64,000 nt of DNA from the NCBI RefSeq assembly GCF_002288635.1, contig NZ_NRSW01000001.1:2995852-3059851 (forward strand), given 5' to 3'. Positions 1-9,446 of this stretch are shown piece by piece. How positions within the stretch are numbered: the first letter of the stretch is position 1; every line of letters begins with the position of its first letter. A program made the position numbers and the translations under genes. The notes beneath the pieces are model-generated. The model made no database searches. It saw nothing but the letters and a program-made list of their open reading frames with translations, and had not been told where the DNA came from. Source of the stretch: Mucilaginibacter sp. MD40. GTDB taxonomy: Bacteria > Bacteroidota > Bacteroidia > Sphingobacteriales > Sphingobacteriaceae.

Positions 1-265
1 CCCTTAAACAATTATATATACCAATGCGATATAAGATTGAAAGCTTGATTTTGATAGGATTTGCAGTATTTAAATACCTGATTATTAATTAATTTTAAAT
101 TAAACAGTTTTGATTTTTAGTTTGACTGACATCTCGCAGCATCACAGGCAATTTTTCGTCACTACATTTGGTCTAACCGATTATAAGTGTTAAACAGACA
201 TCTTTTGGCTTCCTTTTATGCCGGTTGTTTAGCACATCAATTTTTCTGAAACTATTTACAAACCT

Positions 266-1372
266 ATGAGAAGAAGATTACTCGTACTATTAGCTGCCTG
301 CATACCTGTGTTTGCTCAGGCATGTCAAAAAAATAAATCCGGTACTGATTCTATTAAAACAAATCCTACCGGCATTAAAGTAAAATACTTTAAAAATCCG
401 GTTATCGACGGCGACCATGCAGACCCGTTTGTGGCACAAAAAGATGGTAATTATTATTTCCTGTCAACCAAAGGCAACCGAATTACTATCGCAAAAACGC
501 GTGCCATGTCGCAGTTGGTCGCAGCCACTGAAGCTACAGTATGGACACCACCTCAAAACACTGATCACTCAGCTGACCTTTGGGCACCGGAACTGCATTT
601 CCTTGGCGGTAAATGGTATATCTATTTCGCGGCAGCGCAAAGCGGTGTTAACGACAGCAACCGCATGTTTGTATTGGAGAATGATAATCCAGACCCCACC
701 CAAGGTACCTGGAACTTTAAAGGTAAGATATTTGACCAGGCAAATGATCAATGGGCTATTGATGGTTCTGTAGTTACCATAGGAGATAAAAACTATTTCA
801 CTTGGTCCGGATGGGAAAATGATAATGAAAAGTACAAGCAATATATTTTCATTGCCCCCATGGCAAACCCGTGGACATTGAGCGGGCCGCGGGTTAAAAT
901 ATCATCGCCAACAAATGATTGGGAAAGATGGGAACCTACTTTTTTAGGTGCAGGTGTAAACGAGGGCCCTATCGCCCTGCAAAGAGATACTAAAAGCCCT
1001 TTGTTTATCATCTTCTCGGCCAGCCGTTACAGCAGTGATAACTATTGCCTTGCCCAAATACAGTTAAAACCCGGCAGCGATCCTTTGATGGCTGATAACT
1101 GGATAAACAAAAAGCAAGTTTTTGAAAAAAACGACAAAGCCATGGTGTACGGGACTGGTCATAATGGCTTCTTTACCAGCAGCCGTACAAATGACAAGGG
1201 CATTACCGAAACCGAGAACTGGTTTATTTATCATGCACGCCCCACACCCAACAAACCAGACCAGCCACGAACGGCACGTATGCAAAAACTGACCTGGAAT
1301 AGTGATGGTTCACCAAACTTTGGTATCCCGATCAGTACCTCGGTTGATATTGCATGCCCTATAGGCGACTAA
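266..1372 (+). CDS. Glycoside hydrolase family 43 lipoprotein
   Basis: A 368-residue exported five-bladed beta-propeller glycosidase, of the family that typically removes arabinofuranosyl or xylosyl groups. The three GH43 acidic residues are visible: base Asp53 in HADPF, pKa-modulating Asp166 in AIDGSV and acid Glu233 in VNEGPI. WAPELHF (about 107-113) and GTGHNGFF are further family motifs. The N-terminus is basic and hydrophobic and reaches Cys20 (FAQAC), so it is probably a lipoprotein. It lies 278 bp upstream of a SusC/SusD pair on the same strand and probably serves that locus. Family assignment is firm; the exact substrate is not visible from sequence. Confidence 0.9.
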   Translation: MRRRLLVLLAACIPVFAQACQKNKSGTDSIKTNPTGIKVKYFKNPVIDGDHADPFVAQKDGNYYFLSTKGNRITIAKTRAMSQLVAATEATVWTPPQNTDHSADLWAPELHFLGGKWYIYFAAAQSGVNDSNRMFVLENDNPDPTQGTWNFKGKIFDQANDQWAIDGSVVTIGDKNYFTWSGWENDNEKYKQYIFIAPMANPWTLSGPRVKISSPTNDWERWEPTFLGAGVNEGPIALQRDTKSPLFIIFSASRYSSDNYCLAQIQLKPGSDPLMADNWINKKQVFEKNDKAMVYGTGHNGFFTSSRTNDKGITETENWFIYHARPTPNKPDQPRTARMQKLTWNSDGSPNFGIPISTSVDIACPIGD

Positions 1373-1650
1373 CTTATCACGATCTCATAGCTGGCCAATA
1401 CCCCTCGGCTTAACAAGATCAATTTATTTTAAAATAACTACTGTGCTCTGAAAAGAGTGAGACGGCTATTTCCATACATTTTTTTAAGCATTTGTAGTGG
1501 AAAAAGGCATATATGACTGATACAATTCATAAATATTCTTACAGTATGATATAAAGCATTACAACCATCGGTCGGATAACAGATAGTCTGCTGCTGTACC
1601 GCACAATACTCAGAAAAGTATTTCCATCCAAAAAACCTTAAAAACCAATT

Positions 1651-4600
1651 ATGAGAAAACTTTTATTCAAAAACAGAGCAGGCACATTTTATCCTGCAGC
1701 CGGTTTACTTGCCTTGCTCATCAGCATCATTACTGCTGTTTGTTCGCCGGCACAGGCGGCAAAAAACAATAGCAACCCAACCGCATCAAATAACAGCGTG
1801 TTTAAAGACATTGAAGTACGCGGAACCGTTACCGATACCAGCGGCGTAGGTTTACCTGGCGTTGCTGTAAGCGTAAAGGGCCGTAGTGGCTATGGCGCTA
1901 TAACCGATGTTAACGGTGGTTACATGATCAAAGTACCTGAAGACGCCACACTTGTTTACAGCATGATGGGCTTTCTCAAACAGGAGATACCTGTGCGCTC
2001 GCGCGAGTTCATAGCTGTACGGCTTAAGCAAAACGTAGCAATGTTAGAAGATGTGGTTGTAGTGGGCTACGGCACACAGCAAAAAACAACGTTACAGGCG
2101 CGCTAACATCAGTAACCTCTAAAGACCTCTTAAGAACCCCAACAGCCAGTTTAACCAACAGCCTTGCCGGCCGTTTGCCCGGATTAGTAACCATACAAAA
2201 CAGCGGCGAACCGGGCGCCGATGGATCTGCTATCTACATCCGTGGTTTTGGCACTTACCAGGGCAAGAGCCCGCTGATATTGGTAGATGGTATTGAGAAC
2301 AGCATTGACGGCATCGATGCCAACGATGTAGAAACGGTGAGCGTACTTAAAGATGCAGCAGCTACTGCCGTTTATGGTATGAAGGGCGCCAACGGCGTTG
2401 TGCTGGTTACCACTAAAAGAGGTAAAACAGGTAAGCCGGTGATATCACTTACTACACAAACTGCCGCACAGCAGCCGTTTAACATGCCCAAGTATCTTGA
2501 CTCTTACGACGCGCTAAGTTTATTCCGCGAAGCATTGAATAATGACGGACTGAATGCCAACTTGTACACGGATGAGTATCTGAACAAATTCCGTGACCGA
2601 AGTAACCCTACCTACCAGTACCTATATCCAAATGTTGACTGGACAAAGGAACTGATTAAGCCCTATTCTATGATGACTCAGGGTAACCTGAACGTGAGCG
2701 GAGGTTCATCAACAGCAAGGTACTTTGTCTCTTTGGGTTATCTTAATCAGGGTGGTCTGTATAAATATGACGACCTGAATGCCTACAATATTAACGCGGC
2801 GATGAACAAATACAATTTCCGCAGTAACATTGATGTGGACATTACGCCCTTGCTTAAACTGGAGTTGAACCTGTCTGACATCGTACGTGACCGAAACTAT
2901 CCTAACGAAACAGCCGGCGGCATATGGAACCAGTTACGCACCACCCCTTCTTATTTATATCCATTAACTAACCCCAACGGGTCAGTGCCGGGCCAAAAAG
3001 ACTCGCCGCCCAGCCCCTACGGCAGATTAACGCAATATGGTTACGGTCGTTTCTTTGAAAACACTTTAAGCTCTATTGTAGGCTTCACGCTTAAATTGCC
3101 TTTTGTTACCGAAGGATTAAGCTTTAGAACACGATTTGCTTATGATGCGCAGAATTACCGTAACATATTCCGCCAGCGCAATTACTCTACTTACCGTTTT
3201 ATTATTGATGAGAACGAAACCGACCTAAGCAAAGGCCAGTACCAGGAGTTAACTACAGGCGATGGCCTTCTTGGTTTCAGGGTAGATGCTAACGGCAGCC
3301 GTAAATCAACGCTGGAGGCTTATTTGAACTACGACAGGACTTTTGCCCAGAAACATGCCATATCAGCTGTGGTGCGCTATAACCAGTCTGAAAGCTTCCA
3401 GGCAACCAATACAGATGATGGTGCCATTGCCGCATTGCCATACAAACAACTGGGGTTGGTTGGCCGTGCCAACTACGCTTATGACAGACGATATGTAGCT
3501 GAGTTCGACGCCGGTTACAACGGTTCTGAAAACTTTATGAAAGGCCGCAGAATGGGTTTCTTCCCGGCAGCATCATTAGGCTGGATAGCATCTAACGAGC
3601 AGTTCCTGAAAAATTCTAAGATTATCACTCTGCTAAAGTTCAGGGGCTCTTACGGTATAGTAGGTGTTGATAACAGCGTAGGCCGCTTTGCTTATTTAAG
3701 TACATGGCAAACCGGTAACGGTAGCGGCTACCAGTTTGGGTCTGCAGCCGACGGAAATGGCTATCCGGGCGCGCAGGAAAGCGCTACCGGTAACTCTTTC
3801 CTTACCTGGGAGAAATCAAAAAAAGCCAATATTGGTGCCGATCTGGAACTATTTCAGGGAGAGATCGCTTTCACAGGTGATATTTTTAAGGAAAGGCGCT
3901 CTCAGATCTTAACTACCGCTACCATCATACCGGATGTAAGCGGCGTGCAAAACCTGCCGGCCATTAACGCAGGTATTGTAGATAATAAAGGTTTTGAAGG
4001 TGAGATCACCTGGCGCAAACGCTTTGGCAACCATAATCTGATGGTAAGAGGTTCTTATTCTTATGCCACCAACCGTATACAATACGCGGCCGAACCTGTT
4101 TATGCTTTGGCATACCGCGGTTTAAAAGGAACCCAGATAAACGAAGCTTACGGCCTTACCGCACTTGGCCTGTTTAAAGATGATGCCGATATAGCCGCCA
4201 GCCCAACTCAGCAGTTTGGTACAGTGCGCCCGGGCGATATTAAATATCTTGACCGTAATGGCGATGGTGTGATCAACAGCCAGGACGAAGGCTACCTTGG
4301 CCAGGTTACTACCCCAAAATCTATTATGGGTTTAACCCTGTCCTACACGTACAAAAACTTTGATATAAATGTCTTGTTCCAGGGCGCAACCGGTGGCAAG
4401 CTATGGTTAACAGGCACGTCGGCTTGGGCTTTCTCAAGCAACAGCTCGGTGCTGGCCGATTATCTTACCGGCCGCTGGACAACAGACAATCCCGATCCTA
4501 ACGCAAAATGGCCAAGGCTATCATCATCAAATAACGTTAACAACAACCAGAACTCAACCTTTTGGCTAAGGTCATCAAACTACCTGCGCTTAAAGAATGC

Positions 4601-4790
4601 GGAGTTAGGCTACACCTTCCCTAAAGCATGGGTTAAACGCATAGGCTTGTCAAACATCCGCATGTTTGCAAGCGGTACCAATATTTACACCTGGTCTAAG
4701 ATGAACATCTTTGATCCGGAACGGACAAACGGTTTTGGCGACTACCCGCAAATGCGTGTGATAAATTTAGGATTAAACGCTTCAATGTAA
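1651..4790 (+). pseudogene. SusC-like TonB-dependent receptor, interrupted by one frameshift
   Basis: This would be an outer-membrane glycan importer of about 1046 residues. The first part (1651-2106) has a signal peptide, a carboxypeptidase-regulatory-like beta-sandwich (about residues 55-130) and the start of the plug (VVVGYGTQQKTTL), then stops. The continuation in another frame opens immediately at GALTSV and runs through plug and barrel to 4790. Restoring one base near 2093-2096 (ACGTTACAGGC read as ACGTTA-ACA-GGC) gives the usual TLTGALTSV, so a single-base loss explains the break. It lacks the N-terminal STN domain of the other two SusC proteins here and has no sigma/FecR partner. It may be a true pseudogene, a phase-variable allele or a sequencing error. 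Confidence 0.85.
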
Positions 4791-4795
4791 CAACC

Positions 4796-6649
4796 ATGAA
4801 AAAGATATGCACGCTGCTGCTGGCAGCATTAATAATAAGTAGCACATCCTGCAGAAAATACCTGGATGTAGTACCTGCTGAATACTCGAGCGAAAATGAT
4901 GTTTACAGCAACATAAATCTGGCAGAGCAGGCACTTGCCCGCCTTTATAACGCTTTGCCCAATGAACTAACGGCCTACTATACCGCCGCCACCGATGAAA
5001 CCTACCACCACTGGTTTGATAACGGCGAGGCCGTAAATGCCTATAAATATAACCTTGGTAGCTGGAGCACCAATGATAACCCCTTAGGTAATTGGTCTGG
5101 CAAATATCAGGATATAAGACGGGCCAACATTTTTATAGAACGCATTGACGGTGTACCCGTTCCGCTTGACCGTGAAAGCTATTATGCCACCTGGAAACCC
5201 CGCTACAAAGCGGAAGCCCGTTTCCTGCGTGCACAATTTTATTTTGAACTATTTAAACGATACGGGGCGGTGCCTTTGCTAACCAGTGCCAAAGATGTAG
5301 ATCCTGGTAATCTGGGAGATACCCAGGTGGCGCGTAACTCTGTAGATGAAGTGGTAAGCTTTATAAGCAACGAATGTGATGCCATTGCAGCCGTGCTTCC
5401 ACCCAGCCAGGATGCGGCACAAACCGGCCGTATAACAAAAGGTGCCGCTTTGGCTTTAAAAGCGCGCACCCTTTTATATGCGGCAAGCCCTTTATTTAAT
5501 GGCAACCAATTGTATGCAGGTATCAAAAACAAAGATGGAAAGGCGCTTTTTAATACCTCTTATGACAGAGAAAAATGGAAAAAGGCTGCCGATGCGGCAA
5601 AGGCTGTGATAGATCTTAATCTCTACAGCTTGTATAGCCCTTTCCCGGGCAACCCGGTACAAAATTATGCTGCGCAGTTTTACACACGCGATTATAATGA
5701 GACGATCCTGCCAAGAATAATGGGTAATTCAATAGACATAGATGGTAATTACCTCCCTAACGGATCGCCGTTTAAAGGTAATGGTAAACTAACACCATTG
5801 CAGCAGCTGATAGATGCCTATGAAATGAAGAATGGCTACCCTATTACTGCAGCAGGATCTGGCTATACCACAGATGGGTTTTGGAGCGGGCAGCTTTGGG
5901 ATGGTTTGAAATTTCAGAATGTAAGCAATATTTCAAATATGTACAAAGACCGTGATCCGCGCTTTTACGCCAGCATATTCTTCCAGTATGATGTTTGGCG
6001 GTTTGATGCCACACAACGCCCTGTAAGGCTGGCCTGGTTTGGCTCGGGCAATGGCGTAACTGACGGCTGGGCTACCGGGAAACCCGGTACTAACCCATGG
6101 GGGTACAACGTAAGGAAGTTCTTATCGCCTACTTATGACCGCAATGCAAACAGCGGTACAGGAACACGCAATTTCCCTATATTTCGCCTGGCAGAGATCT
6201 ATCTGAATTACGCCGAAGCCATGAATGAATATTTGGATGCACCAGACCAGTCGGTTTATCAATACATTAACATGGTACGTGCCCGTGTGTCTATGCCGGG
6301 GCTGCCTATCCTGCCCGATGACAATACAAAGGCAGGCATGCGTAAACGTATCCAGAACGAGCGCCGGGTAGAACTTGCTTTTGAAAGTCATCGTTTTTGG
6401 GATGTAAGGCGCTGGCTGATAGCTAAAACAGTAGACAATGCGCCTGCATTGGGTTTAAATGCCCGTCCGTCGGCAGCAGAATTACAGGCTACCGGCTTAA
6501 ACGTAGGCAGTGAAGCTGCCGGAGTAGCCGTATTTTATAAGACCGTAACCTTGCAGAACCGGGTATTTACTGATAAACACTACCTGATGCCAATACCACA
6601 AACAGAAATAGATAAGGATCCGAACTTAATCCAGAATTATGGATGGTAG
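4796..6649 (+). CDS. SusD/RagB family glycan-binding lipoprotein
   Basis: A 617-residue surface lipoprotein that would cap the preceding SusC barrel and capture glycan. A lipoprotein signal ends at Cys19 (STSC) and is followed by KYLDVVP, the usual start of mature SusD proteins. The C-terminal half has the family signatures RLAEIYLNYAEA, ERRVELAFE-HRFWDVRRW and the ending YLMPIPQTEIDKDPNL-QN-GW. It starts 5 bp after susC, so the two are cotranscribed. Its intact state suggests that the susC frameshift is recent or artefactual. A hairpin terminator follows at 6686. Confidence 0.92.
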   Translation: MKKICTLLLAALIISSTSCRKYLDVVPAEYSSENDVYSNINLAEQALARLYNALPNELTAYYTAATDETYHHWFDNGEAVNAYKYNLGSWSTNDNPLGNWSGKYQDIRRANIFIERIDGVPVPLDRESYYATWKPRYKAEARFLRAQFYFELFKRYGAVPLLTSAKDVDPGNLGDTQVARNSVDEVVSFISNECDAIAAVLPPSQDAAQTGRITKGAALALKARTLLYAASPLFNGNQLYAGIKNKDGKALFNTSYDREKWKKAADAAKAVIDLNLYSLYSPFPGNPVQNYAAQFYTRDYNETILPRIMGNSIDIDGNYLPNGSPFKGNGKLTPLQQLIDAYEMKNGYPITAAGSGYTTDGFWSGQLWDGLKFQNVSNISNMYKDRDPRFYASIFFQYDVWRFDATQRPVRLAWFGSGNGVTDGWATGKPGTNPWGYNVRKFLSPTYDRNANSGTGTRNFPIFRLAEIYLNYAEAMNEYLDAPDQSVYQYINMVRARVSMPGLPILPDDNTKAGMRKRIQNERRVELAFESHRFWDVRRWLIAKTVDNAPALGLNARPSAAELQATGLNVGSEAAGVAVFYKTVTLQNRVFTDKHYLMPIPQTEIDKDPNLIQNYGW

Positions 6650-6685
6650 GAGCTTGTAAACTTTTTAATTCCTAACCTAATCACA

Positions 6686-6722
6686 AAAATCGGGACGCCA
6701 TTTCAAGGGCGTTCCGATTTTG
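6686..6722 (+). terminator. Rho-independent terminator after PUL A susD
   Basis: An inverted repeat AATCGGGACGCC / GGGCGTTCCGATT with a short loop is followed by a T run. It lies 37 bp after the SusD stop and closes the susC-susD unit. Confidence 0.75.
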
Positions 6723-6884
6723 TTGATTTATGTAAGTGTGTAATCGCAGCGATTACCCGTGTAATAGGCTTACATCATGTCAAATACAAACCGCTATAAG
6801 CTAATCATAATCACTTGATATCGTGTCTGGGATCATTTTTAAGTTCAGCTTTCTCAGGTAACTTCGGCTATCAAACGGTATAAT

Positions 6885-7142
6885 ATGGTTGCGTTGCGTT
6901 TCAATTTCCGGCATCCTTTTGAGGGCAAAGTATTCCTGCGAAAGGTAAACTGCACGGCACCCTGGTGCCGTACTATGGTTTATAACAGCAAAGGTGAACA
7001 TGACTTTGACATACCCTTGCAGGTTACCGGCGATGGCACATATCAGGTTACTTTAAATTGGGAATTCGAAGGCCGTGCGTTTTCGCATGAATCCACTATC
7101 ACCGTAAAAGACGGGCATATGCTCGCAGAAACAACCGATTGA
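6885..7142 (+). CDS. Hypothetical small beta-rich protein
   Basis: An 85-residue protein I do not recognise. It has no signal peptide or membrane segment. The first half contains a Cys pair (NCTAPWC, about residues 23-29); the second half alternates polar and hydrophobic residues (DIPLQVTGDGTYQVTLNW), which suggests an Ig-like or cupin-like beta structure. The only ATG is at 6885; the frame is open upstream to 6843 without another start, so an N-terminal truncation of a larger ancestor is possible. It ends 20 bp before the next small gene and appears to begin a four-gene cassette ending with a CoA-transferase. Confidence 0.5.
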   Translation: MVALRFNFRHPFEGKVFLRKVNCTAPWCRTMVYNSKGEHDFDIPLQVTGDGTYQVTLNWEFEGRAFSHESTITVKDGHMLAETTD

Positions 7143-7162
7143 TATTTAAACTTAAAAAAAAT

Positions 7163-7579
7163 ATGGTTTTACCATTAACTAACAGCGAGCTGGAAACAGA
7201 ACTCCAGGAGGTATATATCCAGGCCACTCACTGGCTTCAGGACATCGGTTTCCTCGAAACAGAAACACATTTTTTCCGGGATATCATTGACCGTTATAAA
7301 ATAGCTGATGACCCTAACGGCAACGAAACAGAATTAAAGGCCAAAATCGAGGCGCAGTACCAAAGACTGGAGTCGCTAAAAGCAAAGGTCCCCGGTTTCC
7401 TGGCTTTTGTTGAGCCTTTTATCTGCGATCTCAACAAAACACCGGATCTGGATTTTCTTGGCCGATATAACGTACTTTATCTGGAATTAACCAGTCTTTT
7501 TGACAACTACCGGCTAACCAGGAACCAACTGTTTCAGAATAGGGAAGCTCATGCCCGACAAAAGGCGCCCAACGCCTGA
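7163..7579 (+). CDS. Hypothetical helical protein (paralogue of 7696-8076)
   Basis: A 138-residue soluble, strongly helical protein without a recognised domain. ATG 7163 is preferred to an in-frame TTG at 7139, which would overlap the upstream gene. Residues about 14-40 (ATHWLQDIGFLETETHFF) and a later Leu/Lys-rich helix (ELKAKIEAQYQRLESLKAKV) look like an antiparallel helical bundle or coiled coil. The same layout (H-x3-L, then FL/LL-E-x-E/R-FF/FL, then a heptad-like helix) occurs in the next gene, so the two are probably distant paralogues. Function unknown. Confidence 0.6.
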   Translation: MVLPLTNSELETELQEVYIQATHWLQDIGFLETETHFFRDIIDRYKIADDPNGNETELKAKIEAQYQRLESLKAKVPGFLAFVEPFICDLNKTPDLDFLGRYNVLYLELTSLFDNYRLTRNQLFQNREAHARQKAPNA

Positions 7580-7695
7580 TCCCCATGTCGCTAACCAAAT
7601 GACCTGCCTATCCGGGTAGGAGTGCATGATTTGCATCAATACTGAAGCTGCGGATGGTCACTTTTTACTGCGTGGCAAACCATTACACTTGCGGT

Positions 7696-8076
7696 ATGAA
7701 AAAGACAAGCATCAAACATCTGACGTTCGCACACCAGGCCTGTCTGCGCGGACTGGATTTCTATCTATTGGAGATACGTTTCCTCCAGGAAAGGCTCGAG
7801 GAGATCGCCGGTGACAATACAGGACGTGAAGTGTCCGGGCAGGTGGAACATTTTCAGAATCAACTGATCATCCATCGTGAACAGATCGATCAGCTTAAAC
7901 ACCGTATCAATATCAATTTAGACCAGGTTACGGCAGAATTGAAGCGTTCCAGTAATTTCATCCAGGAGGCAACTGTAGACGCGGCTAATCAAATTGGTGC
8001 CGACTACGAACAGGAGGAACAATTGTTTAAGACGCTGCGGCAGGAATTTAACCGCTTTGCCGCAAAATGGATGTAA
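7696..8076 (+). CDS. Hypothetical helical protein (paralogue of 7163-7579)
   Basis: A 126-residue soluble helical protein of unknown function. ATG 7696 (MKKTSIKH) is chosen; an upstream in-frame start at 7654 would add a Cys-rich, unlikely N-terminus. It shows HQACLRGLDFYLLEIRFLQ followed by an acidic/Gln-rich helix (QVEHFQNQLIIHREQIDQLK), matching the layout of the preceding gene. Its stop (TAA 8074-8076) lies two bases before the ATG of the CoA-transferase, so the two are very likely translationally coupled. Confidence 0.6.
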   Translation: MKKTSIKHLTFAHQACLRGLDFYLLEIRFLQERLEEIAGDNTGREVSGQVEHFQNQLIIHREQIDQLKHRININLDQVTAELKRSSNFIQEATVDAANQIGADYEQEEQLFKTLRQEFNRFAAKWM

Positions 8077-8078
8077 AC

Positions 8079-9362
8079 ATGCAAAAACCAACCTACATAT
8101 CGGCGGCAGAAGCCGTAAAACTGGTACGATCCGGAAACCGGGTATTCATTCATGGTAGTGCCGCCACGCCTATTTTTCTGGTGTCGGCCTTACAGGACCG
8201 GTGGAAGGATCTACAAGACGTTGAACTGGTCAGCATCACTACACTGGGGCAAGTTAATTTCGACCGGCCGGAACACCGGGGCAGCTTCTTTTTCAATTCG
8301 TTGTTCGTATCTGCCACCACCCGTAACGTTGCCAACAGCGAACATGGGGATTATGTGCCCATCTTCCTGAGTCAGATTCCGGCGCTGTTTCGTAAAAGAG
8401 TGTTACCGATCGATATAGCGCTGATCCAGGTTTCCCCGCCGGATAGTCATGGTTACTGCTCACTGGGCACATCGGTTGATATAGCACTGGCGGCGGTAGA
8501 AACCGCTACATACGTGATCGCGCAAGTCAATCCTTTGATGCCGAGAACACATGGTGAAGGATTTGTGCATACCAGCCGGCTCAACGCCATGGTTTGGCAG
8601 CAGGCGGAACTACCGGAGATGGATTATGCCAGCGGTGCTGACCCCATCACGGAAAAGATTGGCAAAAATATCGCCGGACTCATTGAGGATGGCGCTACCC
8701 TGCAACTCGGTATCGGCGGTATACCTGACCAGGTGCTTAAAAACCTCATCGGGCACAAGAACCTTGGATTACATACAGAAATGTTCTCTGACGGCGTTAT
8801 TCCACTGATCGAAAAAGGAGTGATCAACAACCGATTGAAAAAAATACACGCCGGCTTATCAGTTACCGCTTTCCTGGTGGGTACGCGCAGGCTTTATGAT
8901 TTTGTTCACGACAATCCTTCCATCGGCGTAATGGATATCAGCTACGTAAATGATACCAGTATCATCCGGCAAAACCCCAAAGTTACCGCGATCAACAGTG
9001 CCATTGAGATAGACCTGACAGGTCAGGTCTGTGCTGATTCCATTGGTTCGTTTCAATATTCCGGTATCGGCGGGCAAATGGATTTTATCCAGGGGGCAGC
9101 CTTGTCACACGGCGGTAAGCCGATCATCGCCTTGCCATCGCAAACCAATAAGGGCATCAGTCGCATTGTTCCTTATTTAAAGCAGGGCGCGGGTGTGGTA
9201 ACTACGCGGGGGCATATTCATTGGGTTGTAACGGAATACGGCGCGGTAGATCTTTTTGGGAAAAGCCTGAAGCAGCGGGCAAAAGCCCTGATAGAACTGG
9301 CGCACCCTAATCAACGCGAGGCCTTGGACCGTGCTTACTTCGACCGCTTCGCTAAAGCCTGA
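8079..9362 (+). CDS. Acetyl-CoA hydrolase / class I CoA-transferase family protein
   Basis: A 427-residue cytosolic enzyme of the acetyl-CoA hydrolase / 4-hydroxybutyrate CoA-transferase family, which moves CoA between acetate and another acid or hydrolyses acyl-CoA. Visible family features are the N-terminal HGSAATP loop, the glycine motif GIGGIPDQVL, the probable catalytic glutamate in NSAIEIDLTGQ, and a C-terminal domain with TEYGAVDL-G-S--QRAKALI-LAHP. ATG 8079 is preferred; an alternative ATG at 8067 overlaps the upstream stop. It closes a cassette with three short uncharacterised genes, which may regulate or stabilise it. The acyl substrate cannot be read from sequence. Confidence 0.85.
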   Translation: MQKPTYISAAEAVKLVRSGNRVFIHGSAATPIFLVSALQDRWKDLQDVELVSITTLGQVNFDRPEHRGSFFFNSLFVSATTRNVANSEHGDYVPIFLSQIPALFRKRVLPIDIALIQVSPPDSHGYCSLGTSVDIALAAVETATYVIAQVNPLMPRTHGEGFVHTSRLNAMVWQQAELPEMDYASGADPITEKIGKNIAGLIEDGATLQLGIGGIPDQVLKNLIGHKNLGLHTEMFSDGVIPLIEKGVINNRLKKIHAGLSVTAFLVGTRRLYDFVHDNPSIGVMDISYVNDTSIIRQNPKVTAINSAIEIDLTGQVCADSIGSFQYSGIGGQMDFIQGAALSHGGKPIIALPSQTNKGISRIVPYLKQGAGVVTTRGHIHWVVTEYGAVDLFGKSLKQRAKALIELAHPNQREALDRAYFDRFAKA

Positions 9363-9446
9363 CCCCTATTTTAAAAAACGGTTCTCAATTAAGGAAAATT
9401 AACCGTGCATTAGGGGATTAAGCGTCGATTTGCATCTTCAATATAT

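Noticed and set aside
7626..7814. 62-codon frame overlapping the start of the second helical protein
   Set aside because: It is in a different frame from the clear helical gene at 7696 and has low-quality, basic random composition.
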